A stretch of 64,000 bases of DNA from Rhynchospora pubera (Eukaryota; Streptophyta; Magnoliopsida; Poales; Cyperaceae). The DNA lies in the NCBI GenBank assembly GCA_028095005.1, contig CM051462.1:238880973-238944972 (forward strand), in the 5' to 3' direction. The notes beneath the pieces were generated by a model, which was not told the DNA's origin, ran no database searches, and saw only the letters and a program-made list of their open reading frames with translations. Below are positions 23,081 to 34,612 of the stretch, in pieces; within the stretch, counting starts at the first letter, position 1, and each line of letters starts with the position of its first letter. The position numbers were made by a program, and so were the translations under genes.

Positions 23081-23960
23081 TTTACTTCGATTGGTGTTCT
23101 TACATAATTTTGGATGTTGTGGGTTGTACCTGTCGTTCCCATTGGCCATTTCCATGTTGCCATGTCTTAAGAGACGTGATCTTAAATTCTCATTGATTTT
23201 TGGTCAAAATCGGTTGCATTAGGTATTCTATTTAATAGCTAACTTTCTATATTTCTCTTTTTCAGATCTCATCATGCATGCATGAGTTGGCTCAAGCTAT
23301 TCCCATTGGCCTTTTTTTTTGTTTAGAGAGCTGGCGGTTGTTATGGATAGTTGGAGGCCATTGTTGGTTTTTTAGTAAAAAACAATCTCGGACAAGAAGG
23401 CAACATGTTGTTGGTTTGATGGTTTTGGTTTTGGTACGAGATATTGGTACTAATATTTTCTTATTAAATGATTTTCTGGTGTTCCCACTTTATGCTTTAA
23501 TTGATTGTTTTGTCTACAAGAAATGAAGGCATACAATAAGGTAGTAATATTTTGTCATCCTTTTTTTTCCCTCAAATAACTTTTTCTATGTTTTTAGCAT
23601 TTTTTTTATTATAGTACTTTTTTTTTTAACATTTGAGATATAACTTGGGAAGAGTTGTGGCAATTACAAGGATAGAATGGACAAGAAGATCAGACACAAA
23701 GGCCCTGTTAAGTCTTATGTCAGAGCTGAATCTGATTTGTGCATCCATACTATGTTGTTTGAATTTGTGAATCTCCATAAACATTTGTGCTTTTTTCTTT
23801 GTCAATTGTTAGTGCTCCGGTATCTTCAATGGAAATTTTAGGAGCTTAGACATTAGAAGTTTGGTTATGTAAAAGATTAGACCCTCTGCTGATGGTTTTG
23901 ACAAACCTATTAAAACCTATTTGCAGTTTCTAAAGTAAAAAAACAACGATAACACAAACT
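23081..23960. other. Helitron interior, no gene
   Basis: T-rich sequence between the retroelement and the Helitron end. The 82-residue frame at 23,278-23,526 has no recognisable domain. Confidence 0.4.
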
Positions 23961-23992
23961 TTCATCGCGCGAAGCGCGATGCGATAGCTAGT
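23961..23992 (+). mobile_element. Helitron 3' terminus, plus strand
   Basis: A perfect hairpin TCGCGC-GAA-GCGCGA is followed by TGCGATAGCTAGT and then a T. Hairpin, spacing and CTAGT end followed by T are the signature of a Helitron 3' end. The Helitron extends leftwards and holds the retroelement at 18,878-23,075; its 5' end is not resolved. Confidence 0.8.
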
Positions 23993-26132
23993 TCAATTCA
24001 CCCAGAAAAGCAAAGAACAAAAGAGAAAATCAAAGCCTTTGAGTCTCCGACTGCTCCTTCTCATGTCGGACTCCTCCGTTGATAGCTCGACCTCTCTCGA
24101 TGTGCTCCTCGCTCTCTTGTTCTACCACTCGAGCTACCCCTGCTTTCGTCTCTATCGGCACACCCCAATGACACTCGCTCAAAACCCTAGATTATCCTGC
24201 CATAGTGCCATGTGATCTTCGAGATGCTATCAAAATTATTTTTCTGAGGTGAGGTATCTCTAAGCTATCTTTTTGACAATCTACTTTTTACCTTTGCAAA
24301 CTTTATTGTGATATTTATTAATTTAATTTTCTTAATATAAGTTATAATGAGGATGGACTTTATTCATGAACTAATTGAGCTGGTACATGCGAATGTTAAG
24401 TGAGTTAGTAGATATGGTATTTGATCGAGTCTAAGATTCAATGTAATTTTGTTGGATTTAGCATGAAAAAATTCAGATCTTTGGGTCTTCTATTGAATTC
24501 GTGAGGTGCTATACTCCTTTTTTTTGCTCGGTTAAAATTGATGTAGCACTGTGGTTGAGAACTGAGTTTTAGAAGTAGATGTTTGTTCTCAGTGAATGAT
24601 TGTATTGTGAAAATCGATTTGTCTAACATGTCTGTGAAATTGTTATACTTTTAGTGTATTCATCATATCCTTTAGTAAATTTTTACTAGATGATTTTTTT
24701 TTTTACAGGGTTGTGGAAGGAGGCAAACATGATTTATATGCAAAATTGGTCGACCTCGGACAGACAGATTTGACAATCCAAATGCAAGTGTCTTTAAATT
24801 GCATTGATGTATATGGAGCAGTTGTGATAGGAATTAGAACTTTCATTCTTATTTCAACGTCTATGTGAATTAAAAAAAAAAGTAGAATTGACATAGTACA
24901 GTTTGATGCCAATGTCCTTCTCTTGGAAACAGTTTGTTCAAAAGAGTTCTGATATTTTCCAGTTCTGTAAAATAAGTTGTTGTCTTATGTGATTGTATAA
25001 AGAACACAGAGATAGCAAGGGGTACTTGTGGTGTACCACTGCCTACTGGTACAATATCAGATTTGTATTAGCTAGATACTTGAAGAGATACTTTGTATGA
25101 CTTCGTATTTCTGTTGATGTTTCTTTATTATTTAGGCATGCTTATTATCTTAGCTATACTGTTTGCCAGTTCACCACAAAAAAATTAGCATTCTGCTTAC
25201 ATCTAAGTCGTAAATATCTTAACAAAAGTAGATATCTCAACTTGAATATAAGCTGAATTTAAGTTTAATTAATTATATTATAAATTTGGATCACTTATTG
25301 TGAAGTTATAATACTTTTGTTATACTTTGTACGCTTAATTAGAATTTGTTTGTATGTACCAATAGACTATATCAGTACCAGTCTAAATTTCTAATTCTGT
25401 GTACAAATTAGCATTGCATTTAAGGAATCATAAACAGAGATAGCACTAAGAAATGAAGCACAAATACGAACTTGAGGTGAATTAGAAACCTGGGCGGAAG
25501 CAATTTGGCCAAACCATGGCTATTTAAATTATCAATGTTGAGGCAAAGCACATACAACTCTACTATAACGAATTAATGATAGCCCAAGATACTGTTAAAC
25601 AAGAAAAATAAGAAAACTTTGAATCGAATGACTCCACTGTAAACTGTCAAGCAAATTCGTTTATTCATGAACTCTTCACTTTTAAGCAAATTCAATTGAA
25701 GCTCAGCATGTTTATAACCCCATGTCAAGCAAATTCAATTTGATGCCTATGGTTGGACCCCCTACCAAGCGCAGGTAAGAGGTACCTCAACTCGACAAAT
25801 AATTTTGATAGCAGTTGGATGACCACAACGAGGTGGGTTTTTAAAACAAGAGCGAATCAGGTCGGGAAGGCGGAGGTGAGAGCAGAAGTAGCTTGTGTGG
25901 CGGGAAGGAAGAGAGCCAGAGGGGAGAGTCAAGGAGGATTGAGCTGTCGGCGGAGAAGAACTACGTGAGAAGGGTTCCGCCGTTGGAGGTTTTGATTTTC
26001 TCTTTCGTTCTTTGCTTTTTTGGGAGATTGAATGGTTTAAGGAGATACGATCTAGGCCGTTTATCAAATTTTGATCTGATGGTTCAGATTTTGTGACATT
26101 TGGGGGCAGCGAAAAATTGAGGCACCGGAACG
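23993..26132. mobile_element. Remainder of a TIR DNA element
   Basis: The first 70 bases (TCAATTCACCCAGAAAAGCA..., AAAGAGAAAATCAAAG) match the reverse complement of about 25,960-26,035, and the terminal arm at 26,040-26,132 matches 15,261-15,356. Removing the Helitron would bring the two left pieces together and give an element of about 2.3 kb with long inverted arms. The interior is AT-rich with no transposase. Open frames at 25,753-26,096 lie in the arm and are not taken as genes. The superfamily is unknown, since flanking duplications do not match. Confidence 0.5.
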
Positions 26133-26365
26133 ATTTTTAAAAACTGATGTTTTTGAATGGTTCAGAACCAATTAGATTAACGATTTTCTAAAATTTCAAA
26201 AAAATACTTAAAAATTTCGAAAAAATGAAAAATTTGGTTTGCACGGAAATTTCAATAGGGAGATCATATTGGACGGTTTGGATCGGTCATTTTGATCTAG
26301 ATCTAGGAGTTTTTGTCGCGACTCACCGGAGGGTCCGTGAGTCGCGACTGACCGTAGCTAAACTA
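26133..26365. repeat. Single arm related to the 2.2-kb foldback element
   Basis: Shares a layout with the right arm at 2,450-2,567: ACGGTTTGGATCG followed by a pair of complementary GACTGAC/GAGTCGCGACT-type motifs and a GTAGCTAA end. No partner arm was found nearby. Confidence 0.4.
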
Positions 26366-26644
26366 TATATATATAAATATAAATTAAGAGAACCCAGAGC
26401 ACTTTTGTCCTATCTCGCGTTGTTTTGCACTGAGAAAATATTGTACATCTTGTTTCATAGATATGCACGTAATCAAATAACACCAAATTCAGCTACGTCT
26501 CATAAAATTATGGTGAGCATATCTAAGTCTCCTAATAATTTTCCTTTCCATTTTTTTGTTCTGAAATGAGGGAGTATCTCGATTAAAAAAAGAAAATCGG
26601 AAAGATTTTCTATTTAAATTGTTAGAGCATAAAGATGATTTTGG

Positions 26645-26815
26645 GGCCGTTTGGATTGAAGTGAGAATTTGGAGAATTTCCTAATCCTAGACATAAATTT
26701 ATTATAAACAATCCAAACTCTTCACAAAGTTACACACTTCCCAATAAATTTATGTCTAGGAATAGGAAATTCCCCAAATTTTCCAAATTCCTAAGCGATC
26801 CAAATGGCCTAAAAA
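26645..26815. mobile_element. MITE, family A, copy 3 (inverted)
   Basis: Arms GGGGCCGTTTGGATTG and CGATCCAAATGGCC. The core ACAATCCAAACTCTTCACAA, AGTTACACACTTCCCA is the reverse complement of the core of the copies at 56-195 and 625-765. It also has internal arms ATAAATTTATT / AATAAATTTAT. Confidence 0.65.
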
Positions 26816-27579
26816 ATTTAGAGCCGGGCTGAGAAAGGGAGAATGAACATTTTAAAATTTGAATAATCTTAATATTTGTTACAAATCGGAAAGTTTTTAT
26901 CACTTATAATTTGATTAAAATGATTCAAAAGAGCGTAAAAGATCGTATGGGGTTTTGTTAGGAACTCAAGTCCATGTGTAATTTTAATTTTTTATTAACA
27001 TTTAATCAGTAATTAACATGCACGAAAAATAGATCTAGTTATTCAAGTGATTAACATCGCAAAAAAAAAAAGAAACGCATGAGGTTATCTCTTCCGAAAT
27101 CGTATTTGGAAGGCTCGAATCCAATCTTTTGGAGTCGGTGGCGTGCTCGTCAATTCCGCGGCTGCTCTCCGGTTGCCTCGAGTCCACCTAGAAGTTTAAC
27201 CAAAGTCTCAGGACAAGTGCTACCTTGTCCGAGACGATAGCTAATTCCATGTTGTTCTTCTTCGTGCGATTGATTAACCGATTAATTGAAAGAAGAAGAG
27301 CTCAACTCATGAGCAAGAGAGATGGAGGTGGAGGCGCACTAGAGAAGAGAACAATTTTTGTTCTCTTGTGAGCCGTCGGCCAAGGGAGGAGGGAGAGAGG
27401 ATTAGGGTTAGGTCTAGTCGTTTCCATAAACAACATTGCTATATATGAAGTCTAGCTTTCTTCCAACTTTGTCTGGACAGATTTGCCCCTTATATGGACG
27501 AAAATTAATGGCCTCAAGTGGGCTAATCCACATGATATAATAGCCATTAATCCACTCCATTAATTGATCTCAAATCGGA
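26816..27579. other. Intergenic, possible LTR fragment
   Basis: A TGTTAGGAACTC start at 26,956 and a less AT-rich block at 27,090-27,420 look like pieces of a Copia LTR, but no matching end or target duplication was found. No gene is supported. Confidence 0.3.
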
Positions 27580-27668
27580 CTTTTAATTAACTGATTAAAC
27601 AAAAGACTGATCAGCTCAATATATTAAATATATGTTGAACGAACTTAATTATTAACATATTAATAATT

Positions 27669-28596
27669 GGAAAAATTGGATATAACCCCCTCTAATCTTC
27701 TCTATCCGGATATAACCCCCTGTATTCTTCAAAACCGAATATAACCCCCTTCAATCATGATTAATATGGATATAACCCCTTCTCATTTAATTTTAGTTAT
27801 TTTTTAATTGAAATAATCAGGAGTATAAAATTATGTCTGAATTGCCCTCCTCCTTTGCAAAGAACATTTCGCCTTCCCTTTCTTATATTCACGGTACCAA
27901 ATTTGTTATGTACCATCGCCAAAAATATTTCATCTTCGTTCTCCCTCTGAAATCAACGATACCAATTTTTTTTTCTAAATCGTTACTCTTTCTCGCTGCA
28001 CCAAATAAGAACAGAGACGTAAATTAGAAACAAGAAGTCATGCAAAAGAAAAAATTCACGAGGGTTCAATAGCTTTTAATAAATTTGTAATTGTAATGAA
28101 TCTAGTGTCGATACTAGGAAACAAGAAACAAACAAGACAAAAGCATTTGTTTAAATTTCAGCCACCTAACAAATAATCATAGTTAGCAATATATATATTT
28201 GTAATGGAAGATGCAAAGTCAATAGTTACAATCTTTTCTGTTTGGTTCAGCTCCTCCAGTGTCGAGTCTGAAAACGATATACTAGTATACAATTTCATAC
28301 CAGTCAAATTTTGGATGTAGAGATCAATCAATCTAGAGTATGGACTCGTGATTGGAATTTAATTTACATGAATTATTACCAGTGAAAAAAGAAGGAGATA
28401 GATTGAAGAAAAGGAGAAGGGTAGTTTAGTCATAGTTTTATGTTGCTGAGTTTTTTAAATAAAAAAATAATTAAAATTGATAAGAAGGGGTTATATCCAT
28501 TATAAACATGATTGGAGGGTGTTATATCCAATTATAAAGAATACAGGGGGTTATACCCAGATAGAAAAGATTAGAGGGGGTTATATCCAATTTTCC
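27669..28596. mobile_element. Unclassified TIR element with repeated ATAACCCCC motif
   Basis: A 928-bp element with arms GGAAAAATTGGATATAACCC and complement GGTTATATCCAATTTTCC, flanked by perfect TAATAATT (27,661-27,668 and 28,597-28,604). Each arm has about four copies of GGATATAACCCCC spaced about 30 bp apart (left: about 27,677, 27,708, 27,738, 27,770). The paralogous sequence at about 30,425-30,435 shows the site without the insertion. It carries no transposase; the 64-residue frame at 27,833 looks random. The 8-bp duplication points to hAT, but the ends are not typical. Confidence 0.85.
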
Positions 28597-29171
28597 TAAT
28601 AATTAATTTGAAATTAGTATATGCATTATATTATTTTTATATGATCCACTTGAGTTAATTAATTATAATGGTTCGCAACGGTATATAATTAATTAATCAA
28701 CTTATCATATATTCGCAGTACTCGCTACTGCAAATAATCAAATATTGCACGTATGGTTAAAGTCCTATTTGTGCGACCCTTTGATGATTATGCTATGTTA
28801 GTCATGAAAATAAATCACCATTTATTTTCATTAATCACAGGCGGCATCTAGCAGCACGTTATGATTCCCAATTCGCATAAATAAATATTGTACCAATACA
28901 GCACTTCAATCATGGATAAGAAATAATATCTTTTTGTTTTAATTCCCATGTCACATGATATCTTTGTATAATCTAAGATAGGAATGTGTCATTCTTGCAG
29001 ATTATACGTTTCTTGATCTAGAGTTGATCGCCTAGTTGCGCGCGTACGATCCAACTCCATCAAGATACCCAGTAGATATCATCACTCACTATAATGAGGG
29101 ACATACGGTTGCCTTGATGACCTGTTTCTCCCCGCACAATTCAAGAGAACATAAAATAAAGTCCGTATAGG

Positions 29172-29840
29172 CAAGGCTGCTAATGGACGGATTTGGACCA
29201 GATATCTCGATCCGGCCCTTAGTGAAATAAAATGTATCCGGTCCAAAGTTCAGCCCTCTAAATATATATCCGGTCCATTCGAACCTATTTGATCCCAGAC
29301 CATCATCATTCATCAACGGAAGGGATCACTTTTTTTAATTGTGGACCCACGTGTCAGAAGCTTCTCCTCAAACCTTTATTTGAGAATCCAATCGCTAAAA
29401 CCAACAACTTAACGCAGAAATTTCAAAATCAAATAGAAAAAAAGAATCTATAATACTTGGAGCGATAATTTTTACAATTTCTATTCCATATTGAATCCAT
29501 TTTATCTTGTAGATCTTGATCTGGAGATTTCTTCTCATTAAGGACAAATGTCTTCCTCGGTAAGTTTGATTTGGGGTTTGGGTGGAGTATAGGGTGGTGT
29601 GTGATCCGAGTATCGGGTGGTGTTTGAAGTGAGATCCAGGACCATATCCGATTTGAGATAAAGGACCATATCCGAGTTGAGATCGAGGGCCTCTGCAAAA
29701 GTTGAGATCGAAGTGAGACTGAGGGTCCTCGGATATCCGGTCCACGTGAGTCCAGGTCCATATAGGGTCCGGTCCACTACTGTAAAATAGGATATCCGGT
29801 CCGTTAGCCCTTGGATAGTCCGAGTCCATTAGCACCCCTA
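29172..29840. mobile_element. hAT-like non-autonomous element
   Basis: Arms CAAGGCTGCTAATGGA and, at the right, TCCATTAGCACCCCTA, flanked by CGTATAGG and CGTATAGC (7 of 8 equal). The interior has many GGTCCA/CCGGTCC and GATATCCGGTCC motifs. The overlapping minus-strand frames (29,395-29,835) come from these repeats. Confidence 0.75.
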
Positions 29841-30352
29841 CGTATAGCAGCCCTTATCAGAAATCAGCATTAGACGATATTTATATAACTTATCCTCATG
29901 TGGAGAAATTGAACCATCTCAAACTCGAAATCAAACACGTACGAAATAAATAATGACACATAACACAATCCATATATTTATTTCATTGGGTCATGTCCTG
30001 TGCTATGTTCCAGTAACATATACATATGCAATTAAGTGAGTAACTCCTTACCTATGATTTGTAGAACTTAATCATCACTTAACTTGCATACTAATTTTAT
30101 ATGATAATTAATGTTCTTTGTTAATTATCAAGATTATGGGCTCTTTAGAGATATTATTGTCATTCTAACGAATGATCCACAAAAATCTACAATTCAGATA
30201 CTCAATTTGAATGATCTGTCAATAATATATTCTAGAAACAAATGATAAGTATCATTAATAATATGAACTAATATAATAGTAGTGACAATTTAATGACATG
30301 ACATCTGTCTCACATTCACAAGTCACAAATCAGTGAAATCACAATAAGGGGT

Positions 30353-31039
30353 ATTTTAATTAACTGATTAAACAAAAGACTGATCAACTCAATATAATAA
30401 ATATACGTTGAACGAACTTAATTATTAACATATTAATAATTAATTTGGAATTAGCATATGCATTATATTATTTCTATATGATCCACTTGAGTTAATTAAT
30501 TATAACGGTTCGCAACGGTATATAATTAATTAATCAACTTATCATATATTCGCAGTACTCGCTACTGCAAATAATCAAATATTGCACGTATGGTTAAAGT
30601 CCTATTTGTGCGACCCTTTAAGGATTATGCTATGTTGGTCATGAAAATAAATCACCATTTATTTTTCTTGTATAATCTAAGATAGAAATGTGTCATTCTC
30701 GCAGATTATACGTTTCTTGATCTAGAGTTGATCGCCTAGTTGCGCGCATACGATCCAACTCCATCAAGGGCCCCAGTAGATATCAATTTGAATGATTTGT
30801 CAATAATAAATTATAGAAACAAATGATCAAGTATCACCAATAACATGAACTAATATAATAGTCACCAATTGATTGGTTCATAGACATATCTCTAACATGT
30901 TATATATAAATGGAGAAAATTTAATGGGTTATTATATTTAACAATTTTTCGATAATAGTGGTAGCGACAATTTAATGACATGACATCTCTCTCACATTCA
31001 CAAGTCACAAATCAGTGAAATCACAATTAGGGGTATTTT
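30353..31039 (+). repeat. Tandem duplication, copy B (esterase upstream region)
   Basis: The shorter copy ends about 40 bp before the esterase ATG, at AATTAGGGGTATTTT. It therefore makes up the proximal upstream region of that gene, and the gene's promoter may lie in duplicated DNA. Confidence 0.7.
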
Positions 31040-31079
31040 GGCAGTGGATCTGCTCTGATTGTGTGAATAAATTGATGAG

Positions 31080-33473
31080 ATGGCGATGGCGGTGGTGCGG
31101 CCGCAGATAGTGCTGCTGGGGGACTCGATCACGGAGCAATCGTTCCGGCGGGGCGGGTGGGGCGCCGCTCTGGCGGACTCCTACTCGCGCAAGGCGGACA
31201 TTGTGGTGCGAGGCTACGGCGGATACAACACGCGCTGGGCGTTGTTGCTGCTGCACCATCTCTGGCCCATCCCTTTCGCTGGAACTGCCCCTGCCGCCGT
31301 CACCATCTTTTTCGGTGCAAATGACGCCGCCCTCTTAGGCCGACAAAGCGAAAAGCAGCATGTTCCTCTTCCCGAGTACAAGCACAACCTCCGCCAAATC
31401 GTCTCCCATTTTAAGGTCCTCTTCCTGCTTTTCTCATTTCTTAATTAATTCACATCCCCAACCATTATGCTCATTGTTTCTCTCTCCTCTTCTGTAGCAA
31501 ATGTCGCCCTCTATCCTAGTTCTCTTGATAGCCCCTCCTCCCGTTGATGAAGATGGAAGAGAGCAATATGCAAAGTTTCTTTCTTTTTCTTCTCTCTTTC
31601 ACATTATCACTGTAATTTCAACCTGCTATTTATTTATTAGGGAACCCCTTTTCGAAAGTTTATTAAAGTTAAAGTTGGTTTTCTACCAGATCGCTTTATG
31701 GCGACAAGGCAAGGAAGCTTCCAGAGAGGACAAATGAGGTCACTGGTACATATGCAAGGCAATGTGTTGAGCTAGCTCAAGAGATGCAGATACCATGCAT
31801 AGATGTCTGGACTGTTATGCAACAAACTGAAGGATGGCAAAAACTATTCTTAAGGTTTTTTCACCTTCCTTATACCTGCATCTGTCCGTTACTGGTTAAA
31901 AAACAGCACCAATTGTACTGGCAATTCTAAACATTTTCTATTGTCATAATCCCATCCTTCACTATACCACAACTCCAATCGGCAATCAGAGTACGCTACA
32001 TTGTACCAATTAGTACTAACAAGGATACATTAGTACCTGGTACATACATCACATACTGATTTGAGACCCTAATTTGCAGGGACGGGCTGCACTTGACAGA
32101 AGAAGGCAATGCAGTGGTACACAGTGAGGTGTTACGAGCTCTAAATGGGGCTGGTTTAGCTGCAGAAGAAATGCAACTCGACTTCCCACACCATTCTGCA
32201 ATTGATGGAGCACATCCAGAGAAGGCTTTTCAATCACAAGGTAATCTTGCTCTTTCTGTTGATTTGTCCAAATTACACCCAATATTCTATTACATTAACA
32301 TATACCCACTATCCCATGTACCTTTCTTCAATGCATGTATAGGGCCATAAACTGTATTCTTTACGGGTACAACTGCATACTATTTTGGGATACTATTTTG
32401 GCAAATCTCTCCCATCAAATAGAAGGATACAGCTCTTTTGTTACATGCAAAGAGCTGAAAATTGTCACATATATATCCCTTTCCAAATCATGAATATCAA
32501 GTACGCTCTAGAGAACATGGCAAGTATATCTGTCAATGCAGCCCCATATTGCTTACTTTGGAAAATGGTTTATAATTGATGGTAAATGGACATACATGAG
32601 ATTTTTCTCTTGGCATTGGGGAGTGTGAGTAATCAACAATGTTTTCTGACGGTATCACTAATTGTTGTTTAATAATTTTGTGACCTCTCTTTTGACGGGG
32701 GACAGGAGACTTTTGTATCAGTAGTTCTAAAATTTGATCCATGTTGCAAAATTAATATAGAAATCAACATTTAGGGCTCATACCGTACAGTACTTGTTTT
32801 TTATAAGTAGATGGAGATATATTGACAACCATGACAGGCGATAAAATCGTGAACCAATAATGAAAAAGGAGTATTTTAGATGTGTTTTGTAAAGTTTAGA
32901 TAGGTTGTATATTAAAATTAAATGTTTTTTGTTGACCGAGAGCCAATAAAACTGAACTCTTTATTTTTCCAAACCAGTCGCTAGATGATCAATCAATTTT
33001 TCAAGTTGCACCAAACAACCATGTACCGTGTTAAATTTTACCTTTTGATCTGTGATAATAGCTTGATCAATTGTCAAATAGATTTGTTGTCAATATAACC
33101 CAACTGTTTGAATGTATATATGCTACTCGAGTAAGTAAACATATTTTCAGAACTAATATCTGTTTCTAATACTGTGTTAAATGCAATTATGTATTTCGTT
33201 CTACTTGTTGGGGGGTTTCTTTACAAGTCTTATTAAAAGTTTATATATAATATGAAATTAAGGCATGCATTAATCATAATAATAGCTTAATTCCTCTGCA
33301 TGGGCAAGTTTTAGGGAGAGTTAAAGCTAAATTTTATTACTTTTAATGTGTGAGCTACTTGAACACATTTGTTAATGCTTTGTTTCTTTTTTCTTTTTCC
33401 CTATATTTCAGGTTGTTCTAGTTCAGGAAATGTTGATGCTTTCTGTCCCGAGATTGCTTCAAATCATATTTGA
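31080..33473 (+). CDS. GDSL esterase, CPRD49/IAH1-like
   Basis: Five exons with GT-AG introns and continuous frame: 31,080-31,415, 31,498-31,574, 31,690-31,854, 32,080-32,240 and 33,412-33,473, giving 266 residues. It belongs to the SGNH/GDSL hydrolases, close to plant CPRD49 and yeast isoamyl acetate-hydrolysing esterase, which cleave small acyl esters; the plant substrate is not known. Visible blocks: GDS at 14-16 (Ser16 nucleophile), the block II glycine region GYGGYN (45-50), GAND (79-82, Asn81), and DGLH (Asp194 and His197) completing the triad. Length is normal for the family. There is no signal peptide, so a cytosolic enzyme is likely. Intron 4 is about 1.2 kb. Exon 1 is GC-rich. The gene appears intact. 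The C-terminal exon is short and the least certain. Confidence 0.9.
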
Positions 33474-34612
33474 TTAGAGTTCTTGAAACAATTCTGTGCA
33501 TCTTCATTTAGTTATAGTTTTATAATATCGAGCAACTTATTTAAAGATGATTAATAACTTTTTCTTTTGTTCTTCTTTCTCGAGGAAAATTTGTAGTTTG
33601 GTAGTTTGGTAATTGGAGTTTTATACTAGGTTTTTTTTAATAATTTATATATCCTCTCACGATTTTGCAAAGAGAAATTTCTTTGGTCATTTTGTATTAA
33701 CACCACGCATGTGCATTTTTTCAACTTAAAATTAAAGCTCCTTAATGGATATATGCCCATTCATTTTTATGATATATCCGAAGAATTAACATATATGCTA
33801 CCATCAAAGAACATCTTTTTCTATGCGTAAGATCTTTCCAGTTAAGCTTTTTTAAATAATTCATGCAAATACTAGTGATAATTGTCAAACACAATTAGTT
33901 AAAAACTCACGTAAAGGTTAAAAATAAATCATATAAACTGTTATATCAGTGTTTAAATTACAATTCAAAAAAATGCCTTCAACTTAATAATATTGAAATC
34001 AACTTTAGCGGGTTTTTGAGAATTCAAAATTAAATTAAATTGGCCTCTTAAAGCATTCTTTAATAAAGCAATTAACTAAAGAAATGAGTTAAGAAATTCT
34101 GCTATGCTGTGACGCTTTGGGTATCACCTAAAAAAAATTCAGATTATCGCGCATTGCTCACAATACTAATAAACTTATGAGGTGCAATACAGCTTCAGTA
34201 ATTATACGCTAAAAATTGCTTTGGCTATGTATGAATACTTCAGTTTTTTTTTCTTTTCTTTTCTTTTGATAACTTTTGGTTTATTAAAGAAATTAGGGTA
34301 ATTAAATGGTTAGACTCGCACAACAAATATTCTAATAGCCAAACAGATAAGTACTACAAAGAATCTGAAAAAAGAGTTAAGATTGAGTTTAATGCATGTT
34401 AAGAGGCCTGTTTGCCTCCTTTCTATCCTGTAATTTCTCTCTTTCTATCCCTCAAACCCATTCTTCCTTGTGGGCTATAATAACAACGCCTTTCCTGTCG
34501 CCTTATACTCCTACAACCAGCTCCAAGTATCTTAGAACCCTAACCACCAGCACTATCCCTCTCTCTCTCTCTCTCCACACGCCCAAAGATTAAAAAAATA
34601 TACATATTTCAA
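33474..34612. other. Intergenic between esterase and MYB genes
   Basis: The esterase 3' UTR and the MYB upstream region. A CT repeat (about 34,559-34,575) and GATTAAAAAAATATAC lie just before the MYB start codon. No other gene or repeat was recognised. The 65-residue frame at 34,396 is probably leader sequence. Confidence 0.4.

Larger units (their letters stand above)
27580..30358 (+). repeat. Tandem duplication, copy A (with two insertions)
   Basis: The segment from TTTTAATTAACTGATTAAAC to AATAAGGGGTATTTT is repeated, shorter, at 30,353-31,039. Matching stretches include 28,605-28,830 with 30,430-30,665, 28,983-29,080 with 30,690-30,785, and 30,190-30,358 with 30,782-31,040. Copy A holds two transposons (27,669-28,596 and 29,172-29,840) that copy B lacks, while copy B lacks other internal stretches. 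Confidence 0.75.

Noticed and set aside
26956..28600. A second solo LTR beginning TGTTAGGAACTC
   Set aside because: No matching CA end or target duplication was found; the downstream part belongs to the tandem duplication.
29395..29835. 146- and 110-residue minus-strand ORFs
   Set aside because: They lie entirely inside a hAT-like element and reflect its repeated GGTCCA words.
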